Source of the DNA: Winogradskyella psychrotolerans RS-3
Lineage (GTDB): Bacteria; Bacteroidota; Bacteroidia; Flavobacteriales; Flavobacteriaceae
Direction: 5' to 3'
Assembly (NCBI RefSeq): GCF_000427335.1
Contig: NZ_ATMR01000007.1
Location: 1 to 64,000, forward strand
DNA length: 64,000 nt
The position numbers and the translations under genes were made by a program. The notes beneath the pieces were generated by a model that did no database searches, was not told the origin of the DNA, and saw nothing but the letters and a program-made list of their open reading frames with translations. Within the stretch, counting starts at the first letter, position 1. The number at the start of each line of letters is the position of its first letter. This document shows positions 47,232-58,069 of this stretch, piece after piece.

Positions 47232-47981
47232 TTAAGTGCCGAACTGTTTGATTTTACTTACATTTTTAAGGAGAATCGTCCACCAATTACCCGTTTGATT
47301 AGCCTTTATTGCTCGGTAATCTTCTTTCGATTTTTGTAAAATATTTTTTAAACTTTTATTACTAGCTCCCCCAACACGCATCTTAACAATGGTTTTCGGT
47401 AAATAGAAAAAGTTTAAACTGGTCTGTTTAAAGATACGTAAAATAAAGTCATAATCTGCTGCGATTTTAAAATTCAGATCGAACATACCGTATGTATCAT
47501 ACAAATTCTTTTTTAAATACAATGTTGGGTGGGCAGGCATCCATCCGTTTTTAAGCAGCTTGTAACTAAATGGTTGACTGATCCAGTTTCTTATAATTTT
47601 ATTTGTGTTTTCTAAAGCCACATAATGTAAATCACCATAAACACCATCTACCCCTTTTGTTTTGAACGCTTCAACAATTGAAGCTATAATAGTGGCATCT
47701 GCTAAAAAATCATCGGAATGTACAAAGCCTACAATATCTCCCGTTGCTTTTACAATTCCTTTATTTAAGGCATCATAGATACCTTTATCGGGTTCAGAAC
47801 TTAGCTTTATATTTGGATACTTTTTTGCAGCGGCATTCAGTTTACTTAACGTTTCTGAGTTTGAACCCCCATCTACAATGATGTATTCAATATTTGGGTA
47901 GGTTTGGTTCAATACAGAGTCCATACAGGCATCAATAGTTTTTTCACTATTATATACTGCTGTTATTATAGAGACTTTCAT
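47232..47981 (-). CDS. glycosyltransferase family 2 (WcaE-like)
   Basis: A cytoplasmic GT-A transferase of 249 residues for polysaccharide chain assembly. The motifs are VSIITAVYNSEKTIDACMDS, EYIIVDGGSNSETL, GIYDALNKGIVKATGDI and GFVHSDDFLADA (DD site). HPTLYLKKNLYDTYGMFD is like WcaE/WbbD-type GT2 enzymes. It abuts the acetyltransferase gene upstream with no gap. The sugar is unknown. Confidence 0.88.
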   Translation of the reverse strand: MKVSIITAVYNSEKTIDACMDSVLNQTYPNIEYIIVDGGSNSETLSKLNAAAKKYPNIKLSSEPDKGIYDALNKGIVKATGDIVGFVHSDDFLADATIIASIVEAFKTKGVDGVYGDLHYVALENTNKIIRNWISQPFSYKLLKNGWMPAHPTLYLKKNLYDTYGMFDLNFKIAADYDFILRIFKQTSLNFFYLPKTIVKMRVGGASNKSLKNILQKSKEDYRAIKANQTGNWWTILLKNVSKIKQFGT

Positions 47982-48533
47982 TTAGGGCGTATTAAATTGA
48001 CGTGTTTTTACTTTTACAGCAGGGTTTCCACTATAGATACTATAAGCTTCAAGCTTGGTGGTTGCCACAGAACCCATGCTTAATACCGCATGGCTTTCAA
48101 ATATCACACCTGGTGCCACACTAGATTTTGCACCAACCCAACTGCCTTCTTTTAAATAAATTGGAGCAATCATTAAGTCGAAACTTGGTGTTTTATAATT
48201 GTGGTTACCACAAAGCAATAAAGCACCTTGGGATACACACACATGATCTTCTAAGGTCACTTGATCGAGATTATCTATCCAAACTCCTTCTCCTATCCAA
48301 CAATGATTGCCAATACTCAGTTTCCACGGGTATTTAATGGTGACTTTAGGTTTAATCACCACACCCTCTCCTATTGTAGCTCCAAACCGTTTCAACCAGA
48401 ATATCTTTAATCCTGAAGACATATTCCAGCCTCCTTCAAAAAAAATCAAACTTGTCACATACCATAGCATGCGTTTTAATTTAGAGCCTGGCTGATACCA
48501 ACTATTGTTATATGTCGAAAGATCCGTTTTCAC
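47982..48533 (-). CDS. WcaF-like polysaccharide O-acetyltransferase (left-handed beta-helix)
   Basis: A 183-residue hexapeptide-repeat acyltransferase that probably O-acetylates the growing glycan. There is an N-terminal helix region (STYNNSWYQPGSKLKRMLWY) as in colanic-acid WcaF. It is followed by beta-helix repeats (IGEGVVIKPKVTIKYPWKL, IGNHCWIGEGVWIDNL) and the catalytic loop CGNHNYKTPSFDL. It is translationally close to its neighbours, 14 bases after the UDP-xylose synthase gene. Confidence 0.9.
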   Translation of the reverse strand: MKTDLSTYNNSWYQPGSKLKRMLWYVTSLIFFEGGWNMSSGLKIFWLKRFGATIGEGVVIKPKVTIKYPWKLSIGNHCWIGEGVWIDNLDQVTLEDHVCVSQGALLLCGNHNYKTPSFDLMIAPIYLKEGSWVGAKSSVAPGVIFESHAVLSMGSVATTKLEAYSIYSGNPAVKVKTRQFNTP

Positions 48534-48547
48534 TTATTAAGGACCAA

Positions 48548-49498
48548 TTAAGCTTTATTAGCTTTAATAAGCTCATCAAAATAAGCAATTGTTTTTCCTA
48601 ATCCTTCTTTAAGATGCACATTGGGCTCCCAATCATTTAACTCCTTTTTCGCCAAGTCTATATTAGGCTGACGTTGCATAGGGTCATCTTGAGGTAACGG
48701 CAAGTGGATAATTTTAGATTTTGAATTGGTTAACGCTATAACGTGTTGCGCTAACTCTAGCATCGTAAACTCTACTGGATTACCAATATTTACAGGTCCA
48801 ACAAAACCATCTCTACTGCTCATCATTCGTATCATACCTTCCACTAAGTCATCAACAAATTGAAAGCTTCGTGTTTGTGTGCCTTCACCAAAGATGGTGA
48901 TATCATCGCCTTTTAAGGCTTGCATAATAAAGTTAGACACCACACGTCCATCTTGAGGATGCATACGCGGTCCGTAGGTATTAAATATTCTAATAATTTT
49001 TACATCTACCTCATTCTGTTTATGATAATCCATAAAAAGTGTTTCGGCACAACGTTTCCCTTCATCATAACAAGAACGCAAACCTATAGGGTTCACATTT
49101 CCCCAATAACTTTCTGGTTGTGGATGTACACTAGGATCCCCATACACTTCACTCGTTGAAGCCTGAAGAATTTTAGCTCCTACACGTTTTGCTAAACCTA
49201 ACATATTAATAGCGCCCATAACCGATGTTTTTATCGTCTTGATAGGATTATACTGGTAATGTACAGGTGATGCAGGACATGCTAAATTATAGATTTCATC
49301 AACCTCAATCATATATGGGTTAATAATATCGTGACGCACCAATTCAAAATAATGGTGATCCATTAGGTGTTCTATATTTTGCTTTGATCCTGTAAAGTAG
49401 TTATCTAAGCATATTACTTCATTTCCTTCATTAAGCAAACGTTCACATAAATGTGAGCCTACAAATCCGGCTCCTCCTGTGACTAGAATTCTTTTCAT
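48548..49498 (-). CDS. UDP-glucuronate decarboxylase (UDP-xylose synthase)
   Basis: A short-chain dehydrogenase that converts UDP-glucuronate to UDP-xylose. The 316 residues have [15 protein letters not shown] (NAD site), [20 protein letters not shown], the catalytic YDEGKR (YxxxK) and [16 protein letters not shown], the standard UXS signature set. It implies that xylose, or a derivative, occurs in this polysaccharide. The UDP-glucose dehydrogenase that would feed it is not in the window. Confidence 0.94.
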   Translation of the reverse strand: MKRILVTGGAGFVGSHLCERLLNEGNEVICLDNYFTGSKQNIEHLMDHHYFELVRHDIINPYMIEVDEIYNLACPASPVHYQYNPIKTIKTSVMGAINMLGLAKRVGAKILQASTSEVYGDPSVHPQPESYWGNVNPIGLRSCYDEGKRCAETLFMDYHKQNEVDVKIIRIFNTYGPRMHPQDGRVVSNFIMQALKGDDITIFGEGTQTRSFQFVDDLVEGMIRMMSSRDGFVGPVNIGNPVEFTMLELAQHVIALTNSKSKIIHLPLPQDDPMQRQPNIDLAKKELNDWEPNVHLKEGLGKTIAYFDELIKANKA

Positions 49499-49511
49499 GC
49501 TAATTAATTTT

Positions 49512-50648
49512 TTAAGTGTTCAAAAATAAGGCTTTATTTTGTTCTATGACTTCAGTATTTAGAGTAAAGTCTATTACAAATTTAGTAGCAGTACTTGACC
49601 ATTTTTCATACACCTCATTAGGCATTTTTATTGCCTCGTTGAAATTAATTATAATATTAGACTCATTGGTAATATCCATATCCCAACCAATGCATTTAGA
49701 TTTTAAATCTTTCCATGGAGTTTTATTGGATATAAGCACAGGAAGGCCTACCGAAAGCGCTTCAATTATCGCATGACCAAAATTCTCACCCTCCGATAGT
49801 AACACAAAAAAATCATACTTAGTCAAAGTCATTGGTATGGCTTCGTTATTTATAAATCCTTTATAAGTTACTTTTATATGCTTTGGTAAACCCGATATTA
49901 CTTCTTGGCATTTTAACCAATATGCCTCATCATAAATAGGTCCATATAAATCTAATTCCAAAGGTTCAATTATAAAGTTTAGAGCTTTTAACATCACCAA
50001 AGTGCCCTTCTCTATAGAAATTCGTGCTACATTAATAAAACGAACAGGGTTCTGTTTTTTCTCCTTTACTTGGGCTATATATTTTAATTTTCTTGGAAAT
50101 TGATTTGCTATTTCTATAGATTTAAATACTTGTATTCGCTTCCTAACAGCAATCGCTTCATCTTCATTGGAAACATGAAATACTACATGTTTATATATCT
50201 TAAAGGTATTCGCTAATTTTAGAAATATTTTCTTTTTAAAAGACTTCACACTAAAAGCTTGGTCTGATAACATTCCGTGAGGGTTCAAAATACAATTTTC
50301 TTTTTTTGAAAAGAACACAGGTAAAATTGAAAAATAATAAGAAAATAGGCCATTTACATATATAAAATCATAATCTGAATTTAAAATTATTTTTTTAATG
50401 GTACTATAAGATAAATTTGACTTTGAAAAATAATAACATTGGCTGTCATTCATTTTATTCCATGCATCTGAATGAATTTTAGGATAAACTTTAGTCTCTA
50501 AAAAATCCGTATCTCGTGTTACAATTTTAAAGTCAAAAAAACTTTCTAAATAATCTACAAAATTACCAAATGACGTTACTGTACCACCTGCTTTGTATCC
50601 TGGGCGGTACCAATCTATAAATGCTAAAACTATTTTTTTATCCTTCAT
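49512..50648 (-). CDS. glycosyltransferase, GT4-like (group 1)
   Basis: A GT-B fold transferase of 378 residues. The N-terminal part opens with [20 protein letters not shown], a common start in this group. The C-terminal nucleotide-sugar domain has [20 protein letters not shown] and [20 protein letters not shown], the E-x7-E motif. It lies 4 bases after the next transferase gene upstream. Acceptor and donor are unknown. Confidence 0.86.
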   Translation of the reverse strand: MKDKKIVLAFIDWYRPGYKAGGTVTSFGNFVDYLESFFDFKIVTRDTDFLETKVYPKIHSDAWNKMNDSQCYYFSKSNLSYSTIKKIILNSDYDFIYVNGLFSYYFSILPVFFSKKENCILNPHGMLSDQAFSVKSFKKKIFLKLANTFKIYKHVVFHVSNEDEAIAVRKRIQVFKSIEIANQFPRKLKYIAQVKEKKQNPVRFINVARISIEKGTLVMLKALNFIIEPLELDLYGPIYDEAYWLKCQEVISGLPKHIKVTYKGFINNEAIPMTLTKYDFFVLLSEGENFGHAIIEALSVGLPVLISNKTPWKDLKSKCIGWDMDITNESNIIINFNEAIKMPNEVYEKWSSTATKFVIDFTLNTEVIEQNKALFLNT

Positions 50649-50652
50649 TATA

Positions 50653-51744
50653 TTAGAGCCAAGGGGCTTTGGGTTTATGCTGCGCGTTATTATTTAAAAA
50701 GTCAATACAATTATTAAAATATGAAGCCGCAACGGAACCAGAGATATGATTTTTTGACCAATCTGAAATAGATTTTCTTTCTAATTCTGAAAGTCTTCCC
50801 TTTTTTAGCCATTTAACTAAATGAGATTCAAAATCTTCATCATCAATATGAAATACACCTCCTCTATTTTCATAATCTAACAAAATACTAGCACCACAAC
50901 TACTACTGCAAAGCACTCGCATGCCATTACCTAATGCTTCGTTGACAACAGCACCCCAGCCATCAAAAATACTAGGCAATAACAGTAAATCACATTCTAA
51001 CATAAGTTTTTGAATTTCAGTATTCTCTAAAACTTCTATATATTCTACACTTGTTTTTTCTGAAATCTGTTGCAAAAGGTCAAATTTTAAAGGGCCTGAG
51101 CCAACAATATAAAACTTATTAAAATTAGAATTATGCCTAAGTATTATTGGAAGAAAAGGTAAAATATTTTTTCTATCATCTAAAGAACCAACAAAAAGCA
51201 GGTTAGGTAAATTTAGCTTTTCATTTTCAAAATTATCTTCATTTATAGATTCAGTAAAATAGCCCCAATCGAATATAATTCTAGAATCAAAAAACAAATT
51301 TTCAAAACAACGCCTAGCAGGTAAACCGGTTACAAAAATGGCTTTGATTTTTGTTTTGTATTTAAGACTTAATCCTAAATATTTAATACGACGTAAAAGA
51401 CCTTTTATCCCACTAGTTTTAAAAGACTCCGTAACTATGGCTAAATTCGAACAATTCAATTCTACTCCAAATTGCAAAGCTTTTGTTGGCAACCCATAAG
51501 CATGAAGCCCAGAAAATAAATGATAAGCTAACTTATTCTTTTCAAGCAAACCTTTTATTTTGTTTTCTGAAGGTGCTATATGTAATTCAACATCTCCTAT
51601 GTCTGGAACTTTCCAACCAGATGTTTTACGTACATTACTTAATTCATGCTCTACAACCAGAATAACCTTACTCTTTTCCGCTAAAGCCTTTAAAAATGCA
51701 GACTGATGAATACTAATAATATTCTGCCAAAATACATAGGTCAT
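50653..51744 (-). CDS. glycosyltransferase, GT4-like (group 1)
   Basis: A GT-B fold transferase of 363 residues. The N-terminus reads VFWQNIISIHQSAFLKALAE. The C-terminal domain includes LLFVGSLDDRKNILPFLPII, FYIVGSGPLK and LLLPSIFDGWGAVVNEALGNG, a typical donor-binding signature. Its ATG overlaps the stop of the corrected wzy gene by three bases (ATGA), so the two are translationally coupled. This coupling also supports the wzy correction. Confidence 0.86.
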   Translation of the reverse strand: MTYVFWQNIISIHQSAFLKALAEKSKVILVVEHELSNVRKTSGWKVPDIGDVELHIAPSENKIKGLLEKNKLAYHLFSGLHAYGLPTKALQFGVELNCSNLAIVTESFKTSGIKGLLRRIKYLGLSLKYKTKIKAIFVTGLPARRCFENLFFDSRIIFDWGYFTESINEDNFENEKLNLPNLLFVGSLDDRKNILPFLPIILRHNSNFNKFYIVGSGPLKFDLLQQISEKTSVEYIEVLENTEIQKLMLECDLLLLPSIFDGWGAVVNEALGNGMRVLCSSSCGASILLDYENRGGVFHIDDEDFESHLVKWLKKGRLSELERKSISDWSKNHISGSVAASYFNNCIDFLNNNAQHKPKAPWL

Positions 51745-52921
51745 AACACTTCTATTTTTAATTCAGACTCACTAGCTTTACTTACTCCAAACACTAACCA
51801 AGCATAGAAAAACAAATAACTACCAGCCGCAAACATATATCCCTCTGCTATCCAATGTATCATAAAAAAACAAGTAATGTATTTAAAAAATGATTAAGGG
51901 ATAATTGTGATTTAAACTTAGCAATTTTACTATTCCTTATAAATGTTCGCAATACTAAAAAAACAAAAATTCCAATTCCCAATATTCCTGTCATTGCTAA
52001 AATAACTCCCCAACTTGTACCTGGCTCAACCGTACCTGTGTCATAATTAATTGTACCATATAACGCGTTTGAATATCCAATACCAATAACAGGACTTTCC
52101 TTAAACTCATCTAATCTATATGCCCATAACTCCTCTCTCGACCCAAATTCATCACCGTCAGCCGCTCTTTTTTCAGTTTTTTCAATTAAGTTCTCTGTAT
52201 ATTGACTCCATAAAGGAAAAGAAAGAATTGATAATAGACAAATACCCAATAACACTCGAATTAACGTTCCGAGTCGTTTTTTATAAAGCTGAATTGATAA
52301 AAACAATAATGCTATTACAGCACTAACAATTGCAATACGTGATGCTGACAGTAATAACGTTAGAAAAGAAACTACAATCATAAACTTATAAAACAAGTTC
52401 TGTTTTTTCTTTAAATCTTTATATTTTAAATTAAATACGCATAATAATAAAGATATGCCTGCTAAAGGAGATAACGTCATAGAATTTATAGTAAAACCAC
52501 CAAAATTAGACCCGTTATCTATACCAGAATAAACTCCCGATACTCTTCCTACAAAAGATAGTAAAGTTAACCAAACTATTAAATGATTCGTATATTTAAA
52601 ACAATAGTGCTTTACCTGATTAATATAGTCACCATAAAATAATGGAGACAAAACCAATAATGCAATTACAAACACAATAAAACGGTTGTAGGGTTTAAAA
52701 AAAACAGGTATTGTATTAAATTGAATACTCAAGAGACAAATAAATACAAGTGTTAGTGTTAAATAATCTATTTTATGTTTAGAATTTATAATAGCTAAGA
52801 ATACTGTAAAAGCCATAAACCCATAATACAAAGAAGGAGGTGTAATTGGTGTAACAATTAGAACGTTATTAAAGGCCAACAACGCTATTACAAGTGCAAC
52901 AAATTTAGGAGAGAATAACAT
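51741..52921 (-). CDS. Wzy-like O-antigen/capsule polymerase (frame broken by one base)
   Basis: A polytopic membrane protein that polymerises undecaprenyl-linked repeat units. The frame from 52921 stops early at 51860. One added base in the seven-base run 51864-51870 continues it through FFMIHWIAEGYMFAAGSYLF to a stop at 51741. This gives 394 codons and an ATGA overlap with the next gene. Twelve or so hydrophobic helices surround a long loop with KTEKRAADGDEFGSREELWAY, in pieces, and PVIGIGYSNALYG, matching the Wzy_C/O-antigen ligase pattern. The IAEGYMFAAGS ending is typical. Confidence 0.87.
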
Positions 52922-52923
52922 AC

Positions 52924-53424
52924 TTAACTTTTAAGGCTTTTAATCAATTTAGCTGGCACACCACCTATTAAACTAAAAGCTTCAAAAGTAGTACTAGTCA
53001 CAGCTCCCGCTGCAACAACACACATTTCTTTTATTATTGTGCCCGGTAAGATTAGAGCACCCGTACAAATCCAAGTGCCTTTATCAATTAAAACCTCTGC
53101 TGAATACCCCTCTCCAGCTGCTCTGTCCCCATTAACATCTATTTTATGGGTTCCTGTACCGATATACACACTAGGCGCTATATCTACATTTTTGCCAATG
53201 ACAACTTTACTAGAACTAATAATTTGTACATTATGACCTATCCAAGTATTATCCCCAATTTGCACTATACCATGACCTCTTATTTTTACGCTAGAACAAA
53301 TACGAACATTCTCACCCAAGATAACCCCAGCAAAAGCATAAAGTTTTCTTTTTAATGAAAAACCTCTTGTTTCAGGGATCAATGGTAATAAAAAACTAAT
53401 GAGATACAACTTATAAGTGTTCAT
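52924..53424 (-). CDS. hexapeptide-repeat acyltransferase
   Basis: A left-handed beta-helix acetyltransferase of 166 residues. The repeats are visible: ICSSVKIRGHGIVQIGDN, WIGHNVQIISSSKVVIGKN and VDIAPSVYIGTGTHKID. A histidine in GTGTHKI and the ending VAAGAVTSTTFEAFSLIGGV are typical of maltose/galactoside-type acetyltransferases. It probably modifies a sugar of the polysaccharide. It lies 2 bases upstream of wzy and 1 after the GT25 gene. Confidence 0.87.
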   Translation of the reverse strand: MNTYKLYLISFLLPLIPETRGFSLKRKLYAFAGVILGENVRICSSVKIRGHGIVQIGDNTWIGHNVQIISSSKVVIGKNVDIAPSVYIGTGTHKIDVNGDRAAGEGYSAEVLIDKGTWICTGALILPGTIIKEMCVVAAGAVTSTTFEAFSLIGGVPAKLIKSLKS

Positions 53425-53425
53425 T

Positions 53426-54190
53426 TTATTTTGACTTTACACCTCCATAAGGCTTAAAATTACGATTAAAAAAAGCAACCAAATAATCTAGAGACTTAAA
53501 AAAAACCCTGTGAACTTTATATTTTAATGTACTTGCAATTTTTTTTATATCCTGATCATTTTGCCCTTCAGTGGTCGATGACCCAAAAGTATCTTGATCT
53601 TGCTCTATTAAAGTTGGATTTACAGCTAGTATATCGATTAATTTATGACGTTTTAAATAATCCCAACAATCTGCAACATGATGTACTGGATACATGTTTT
53701 CAAATAGAACTTTAGCACCTAATTGGTTAATAATATATGAGGATGTAAAAAAACCAGACTGAAAAGGTCGCAATTGATACGCCCCTAAATTATGCAATAC
53801 CTCTTCTTTAGATTTGGAAGGTGATAATAAAATAATTTGCGGTTCCGTAGAAGAAATCACAGTTTCAATAGACTGCAAAATTTTCTTTGTGTTGGGAGGT
53901 AAAATTATATCATCCTCAAAAATACAAGCATAGTCAATTTGATCTGCGATCATTTTTTTATATAACATTACATGGCTCAATGCACAGCCTATAACTGCAG
54001 GAGGAAAAGGATAAGAAAAATTTCTGTATGCCCTTTTAGCATTGTAATGTATTGCTAATTCATCTGATGATAAATCTTTCCCATAATAAGCTTTAAAAAA
54101 ATCAAATGGCAATTCTAAACTTGTCATTTGCTCTTCAATAGAGGCTCTTCTTTCTATATCTCTCTCTAAATTAACAACGAATATTTGCAT
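53426..54190 (-). CDS. glycosyltransferase family 25
   Basis: A LOS/LPS-type transferase of 254 residues. It has the GT25 start IFVVNLERDIERRASIEEQM, FPPAVIGCALSHVMLYKKM and IDYACIFEDDIILPPN (EDD motif) in order. Later, SSYIINQLGAKVLFENMYPVHHVADCWD, in pieces, is also typical. In other bacteria these are often beta-1,4-galactosyltransferases; here the sugar is unknown. It lies 12 bases after the acyltransferase gene. Confidence 0.88.
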   Translation of the reverse strand: MQIFVVNLERDIERRASIEEQMTSLELPFDFFKAYYGKDLSSDELAIHYNAKRAYRNFSYPFPPAVIGCALSHVMLYKKMIADQIDYACIFEDDIILPPNTKKILQSIETVISSTEPQIILLSPSKSKEEVLHNLGAYQLRPFQSGFFTSSYIINQLGAKVLFENMYPVHHVADCWDYLKRHKLIDILAVNPTLIEQDQDTFGSSTTEGQNDQDIKKIASTLKYKVHRVFFKSLDYLVAFFNRNFKPYGGVKSK

Positions 54191-54202
54191 AATTAATTTA
54201 TA

Positions 54203-55335
54203 TTACAAAATTATTTTTTTTCTAAACTTCTCTCTAATATACTTTTGGATAGGCATTTCAACCTTTAAATAGGATGCCAAAGATAGGGGTATTAAAATTG
54301 CAAAAAAGAGTATTAAAAAAACAAATTATTATAAAAATCTTTTGGAAATAAATCCCACGATACTAATAGCATAAATACAATTTGCAAAGGAAAATGAAGT
54401 AAATAAGATGAATAAGTTATATTCCCAAACCAAGCTGTTTTTTTGAACAACTGGTCATTACATATATCTATATAAATAAAAAACATCAAGGTTAATGGCA
54501 TTAATATAAAGCTAGGAAAAAACGACAAAAATTTAATAAATAAATAAATTACTATTCTATTATCTATAGAATCCATGATACTATCTGTCATCCCTAAGTA
54601 ATAATAGAGGATAACAATCAACCATAATAAAATTGTCGTAATCATAACCGTATAATGTAAATCTATTTTTCTTACAAAAATAAATTTAAAAATATAGTAG
54701 ACACATGCGCCCATAAAAAAAGAAATAACTCCATGAAAAAAACCTGTAGCAATACCTGTTTTTATTTCTAAAAAAAACCAATAAAGGCCACAATAAAACA
54801 ACTTAATAAAGATCCCAATTTTTTTCTTGCAAAAATAAAGAAAGAAATATATAAAATAATTTCTACCGAGACAGACCAAGAAGGTCCATTAAATGACAGT
54901 CCATTACTAAAACCCCAATGTTGAATAAAAAAAATATTATATATAAAATGCTTCAAATCAAAATTATCATATACAAAAGTTGTATTATTTTGACTTATAT
55001 AAACAAACTGAAGTAATACACACAATATTAGAGTTAAAAAAGTGTAGAGGGTACAATCTAGAAAATCTAGCTATAGAAAAACTCTTAAAATCAATTAAAT
55101 TGTTCTTGACCTTATCATAATATAACCAAAAAAATATAAAACCTGATAACTGAAAAAAATATTGAACAGCAAAACCCCCGTCGTTATAAAATAATTTTAG
55201 CGTTGAATACAAAGGAAAATCGGTTTTAGAACTTACTTTGTTTAATAAAAAATGCTGCCAATGTACTAAAATAACAGCCATAGCGGCAAAACCTCTTGAA
55301 AAGTCTAAACTATATAAATGTTTCGGAAAATTCAA
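54203..55335 (-). CDS. OafA/YrhL-type membrane acyltransferase (frame broken three times)
   Basis: A polytopic O-acyltransferase for surface glycan. It begins at 55335 with YSLDFSRGFAAMAVILVHW, the acyltransferase-3 start with the catalytic His. Three single-base indels break it. There is one base too many in the six-base run 55036-55041, one too few in the eight-base run 54770-54777 and one too few in the seven-base run 54315-54321. After all three corrections the frame is exactly 378 codons. It joins SRLYPLHFLTLILCVLL, AFIGFFLEIKTGIATGF and NNLFFLILFFAILI, and ends with the family-typical EMPIQKYIREKF. HWGFSNGLSFNGPSWSVSVE is also diagnostic. Confidence 0.85.
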
Positions 55336-55491
55336 TTTTTATTTTTAAAGGATTAATGCAATATCTATATCTGCTAAAATAGTTTAACTCTCATGACTTT
55401 ATTATCAACGATAGGCAAAACTTCAAATTTTGTTATAATATAGCCTCACTATTAAAGTTATTATATATTAACAGAACAAAAAATCGCATAA

Positions 55492-56463
55492 TTAAAGTTT
55501 TAATTTTAATATAATTTGAATTAAAAATATCAAAATACGAGAACCAAAAACTTTTCTAGCTAAAAGCATAATTTTAAATGGTTTTGATTCAATCTTTAAT
55601 TCATTTATTAACCATGTTTCATAATCTTTAATTACAAAGGCATTCTTATAATTAAGAAGGTTTACATATAAGGTTCTACAATTTTTTGTAATACCTTTAT
55701 TTATTTCAGACGTCCAATGGTGCTCTGCTTTTAACGCTCTTACTATTTTTTTTTGAGTTTCAATCCCAGACAATATGGCGTTAATACTTAAGCTAGCATC
55801 ACTTAGTCGGTCTTGTTGATGTACCCTCAAAAAAAACAGATGTTCTTCAAGAAATTTAAATCGTTTGGTTTTTAATAAAACTCTAATATGGTATTCTAAA
55901 TCATCACCAAATCCCAAATGCTCATCCCATCCTTTAGATTTTAAAAGCATATGTTTAGTCCATAGAGGTGCAGAGGTTTGCATCACATGCACTCCATTAC
56001 ATAACTTATCAATTAATTGATTAATTGAATCAAATGGTTTCCCTATAACTTCAAGATCCTTTGGTTTCTCTAGATCTTCTCCCATATATCCATAACAACT
56101 ACAGCCTTCTAAATTATTTGATTTTATAAACTGAATTTGATTTTCAAGCTTATTTTCAAATAGCAAATCATCCGAATCTAAAAATTGGATAAACTCTCCC
56201 TTAGCTAAGCGCAATCCATAATTTCTTGCGGCAGAAGCACCAGCGTTTGTCTGTCTATAATATTGTATATTATGAAGCTTCCAATCTGTCTTTAATAATG
56301 CAGATACTATTTCTTCGGTACCATCTGTTGACCCATCATCGATAATTATAATCTCAACATTATTGTAAACTTGATTTATACAACTCTCTACAGCTTTAAG
56401 CAGAAAAGAAATACGATTATATGTGGGTATTATAATACTAACTAGCCCTAAACTCTTATCCAT
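55492..56463 (-). CDS. glycosyltransferase family 2
   Basis: A GT-A transferase of 323 residues. It has VSIIIPTYNRISFLLKAVES, NVEIIIIDDGSTDGTEEIV, NAGASAARNYGLRLAKGEF and QFLDSDDLL (DD site). Its start overlaps the end of the fucosyltransferase gene by 16 bases, so the two are coupled. About 155 bases of gene-free DNA separate it from the acyltransferase downstream. The acceptor is unknown. Confidence 0.88.
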   Translation of the reverse strand: MDKSLGLVSIIIPTYNRISFLLKAVESCINQVYNNVEIIIIDDGSTDGTEEIVSALLKTDWKLHNIQYYRQTNAGASAARNYGLRLAKGEFIQFLDSDDLLFENKLENQIQFIKSNNLEGCSCYGYMGEDLEKPKDLEVIGKPFDSINQLIDKLCNGVHVMQTSAPLWTKHMLLKSKGWDEHLGFGDDLEYHIRVLLKTKRFKFLEEHLFFLRVHQQDRLSDASLSINAILSGIETQKKIVRALKAEHHWTSEINKGITKNCRTLYVNLLNYKNAFVIKDYETWLINELKIESKPFKIMLLARKVFGSRILIFLIQIILKLKL

Positions 56464-57338
56464 GATTCTGGTATACGTTCTGTAATTGGAACTGCGTCAA
56501 CATTAAACCATTTATTTGGACTAATCACTATTTTATTTTTATAATCTGATAGCCAAGCTCCCCACCAACTAAATGAACTATTAGCAATTATAAAATACTT
56601 GCAATTAGTTAGTAATCTAAAATCTTCATGATCTTGTTTTCCAATATTATGTTTAATAATTTTTTGATGCTCTGATATCTTAAAATTATCTTCTGCCCAG
56701 TCTGGATCATCTGTGAAAATAAAAAAGTACGGATTTTCTACCTTATCTTTAATAATAGCGATGGCCTTTTTGTAATAATCCATATCACATAAGCCGTGTA
56801 CAGCATTCGCCACTGGATTGGCCACATAGTCTCCTCGTCTAATATGTACCGCTACTGCATTAACCGATTCTATTTCATCTAAATATTTTTGGTTTATAGC
56901 ATTAGGTTTGTCTTTAAAAGACAATTCCTTTAACAAAGTAGGGCGAATACTTTCAAAATACTTAAAACTCTGCCAATAGCCTTCAATTACTATGTTTCTC
57001 GATTTTTGCTGCAGTAAACTTTCATCAAACCCTTCTTCTTTATCCCTTATCATTTGGTAAGACCAAGCAAAAGGCATAATTGTTTTAAAAAATTTACCAA
57101 GACGCACACTCGCTACCCATCTTACTAGCCACTGCACAAAAGGAGACCCAAAGTCTTCATCTTGTATATTAAATAAACCCAAATCATAATGGCGTTGTGG
57201 AGCTTCTTTTAAAATTGGTCTAGGATCGATGACTAATTTTTTATTTAATGCAACCGCCATTGCTTTTGCTGTGGCGTATTCATATAATTGATTGCCCATA
57301 CCACCTAGTAAACGGACTATTATTTTACCTTGACTCAT
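56448..57338 (-). CDS. alpha-1,2-fucosyltransferase-like (GT11)
   Basis: A GT-B type transferase of 296 residues. It has the GT11 start [20 protein letters not shown], the donor-binding [11 protein letters not shown] (near residue 165) and the later [17 protein letters not shown], all diagnostic for GT11. Known members transfer fucose or, rarely, other sugars to the 2-position. No GDP-fucose synthesis genes (gmd, fcl) are in the window. ATGA overlap with the upstream acyltransferase gene implies coupling. Confidence 0.9.
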   Translation of the reverse strand: MSQGKIIVRLLGGMGNQLYEYATAKAMAVALNKKLVIDPRPILKEAPQRHYDLGLFNIQDEDFGSPFVQWLVRWVASVRLGKFFKTIMPFAWSYQMIRDKEEGFDESLLQQKSRNIVIEGYWQSFKYFESIRPTLLKELSFKDKPNAINQKYLDEIESVNAVAVHIRRGDYVANPVANAVHGLCDMDYYKKAIAIIKDKVENPYFFIFTDDPDWAEDNFKISEHQKIIKHNIGKQDHEDFRLLTNCKYFIIANSSFSWWGAWLSDYKNKIVISPNKWFNVDAVPITERIPESWIRV

Positions 57339-58015
57339 TTGTGTTCTGACATTAATGTTTTGATATTTATAAATTTTGATGCATTGTTCTTAATCCAATC
57401 GAATTCTTTATCCCACCATTTAAATTTCTCAAGAAATGCAATTTCATCCATGGAAAATCTAAATTTTATTAATTTTGCAGGTACACCTACATTAATTGAA
57501 TAGGGCTCTACATCCTTTGTTACAATTGCATTTGCCCCTATTATTGCCCCATCTCCTATCGTTACACCATCTACTATCTTAACCCCAGAGCCAATCCATA
57601 CATCATTTCCGATTTCAACGACATATTTAGATTTGCTTACTTTAGGTAATTCTTCGAACACATTTTTATGCACAAATGTAAAACCGGCTTGACCAATAGT
57701 TGAAAAAAAAGCTGGATGTATACTTACAAATTCTTTTGTAGGATGACTTCCCATACCTGTTCTAACGTTATCTGCTATAGCACAAAACCGCCCCACCTTT
57801 GTATTTCTTATACTAGAGTTTTCAGAAATATAAGTTCCAGTACCAATAATTGATGAAGACACATCACAGCCTTTGCCTATTTTTATATTCTTCTCTAGTT
57901 TTGTAAAAAAATCAATTTTCACCTTTCTAAGTATACGTTTGTTTTTTAAAAAAAATGACAACTTAATTAAAGTTAATGATAATGCAATGTAGATTTTAAT
58001 TAATATTCTTTTCAT
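57335..58015 (-). CDS. CatB-like hexapeptide-repeat acetyltransferase
   Basis: A xenobiotic-acetyltransferase-type left-handed beta-helix protein of 226 residues. An N-terminal hydrophobic helix (about residues 8-22) may associate it with the membrane. The repeats include [37 protein letters not shown] and [20 protein letters not shown]. The catalytic His is likely the one in GMGSHPT. Its context suggests glycan O- or N-acetylation rather than antibiotic modification. Confidence 0.88.
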   Translation of the reverse strand: MKRILIKIYIALSLTLIKLSFFLKNKRILRKVKIDFFTKLEKNIKIGKGCDVSSSIIGTGTYISENSSIRNTKVGRFCAIADNVRTGMGSHPTKEFVSIHPAFFSTIGQAGFTFVHKNVFEELPKVSKSKYVVEIGNDVWIGSGVKIVDGVTIGDGAIIGANAIVTKDVEPYSINVGVPAKLIKFRFSMDEIAFLEKFKWWDKEFDWIKNNASKFINIKTLMSEHK

Positions 58016-58069
58016 TTTATAAATTCAAAAATTTCCGCGCTTCCATATTTAATGATTAAAAAACCGGTA

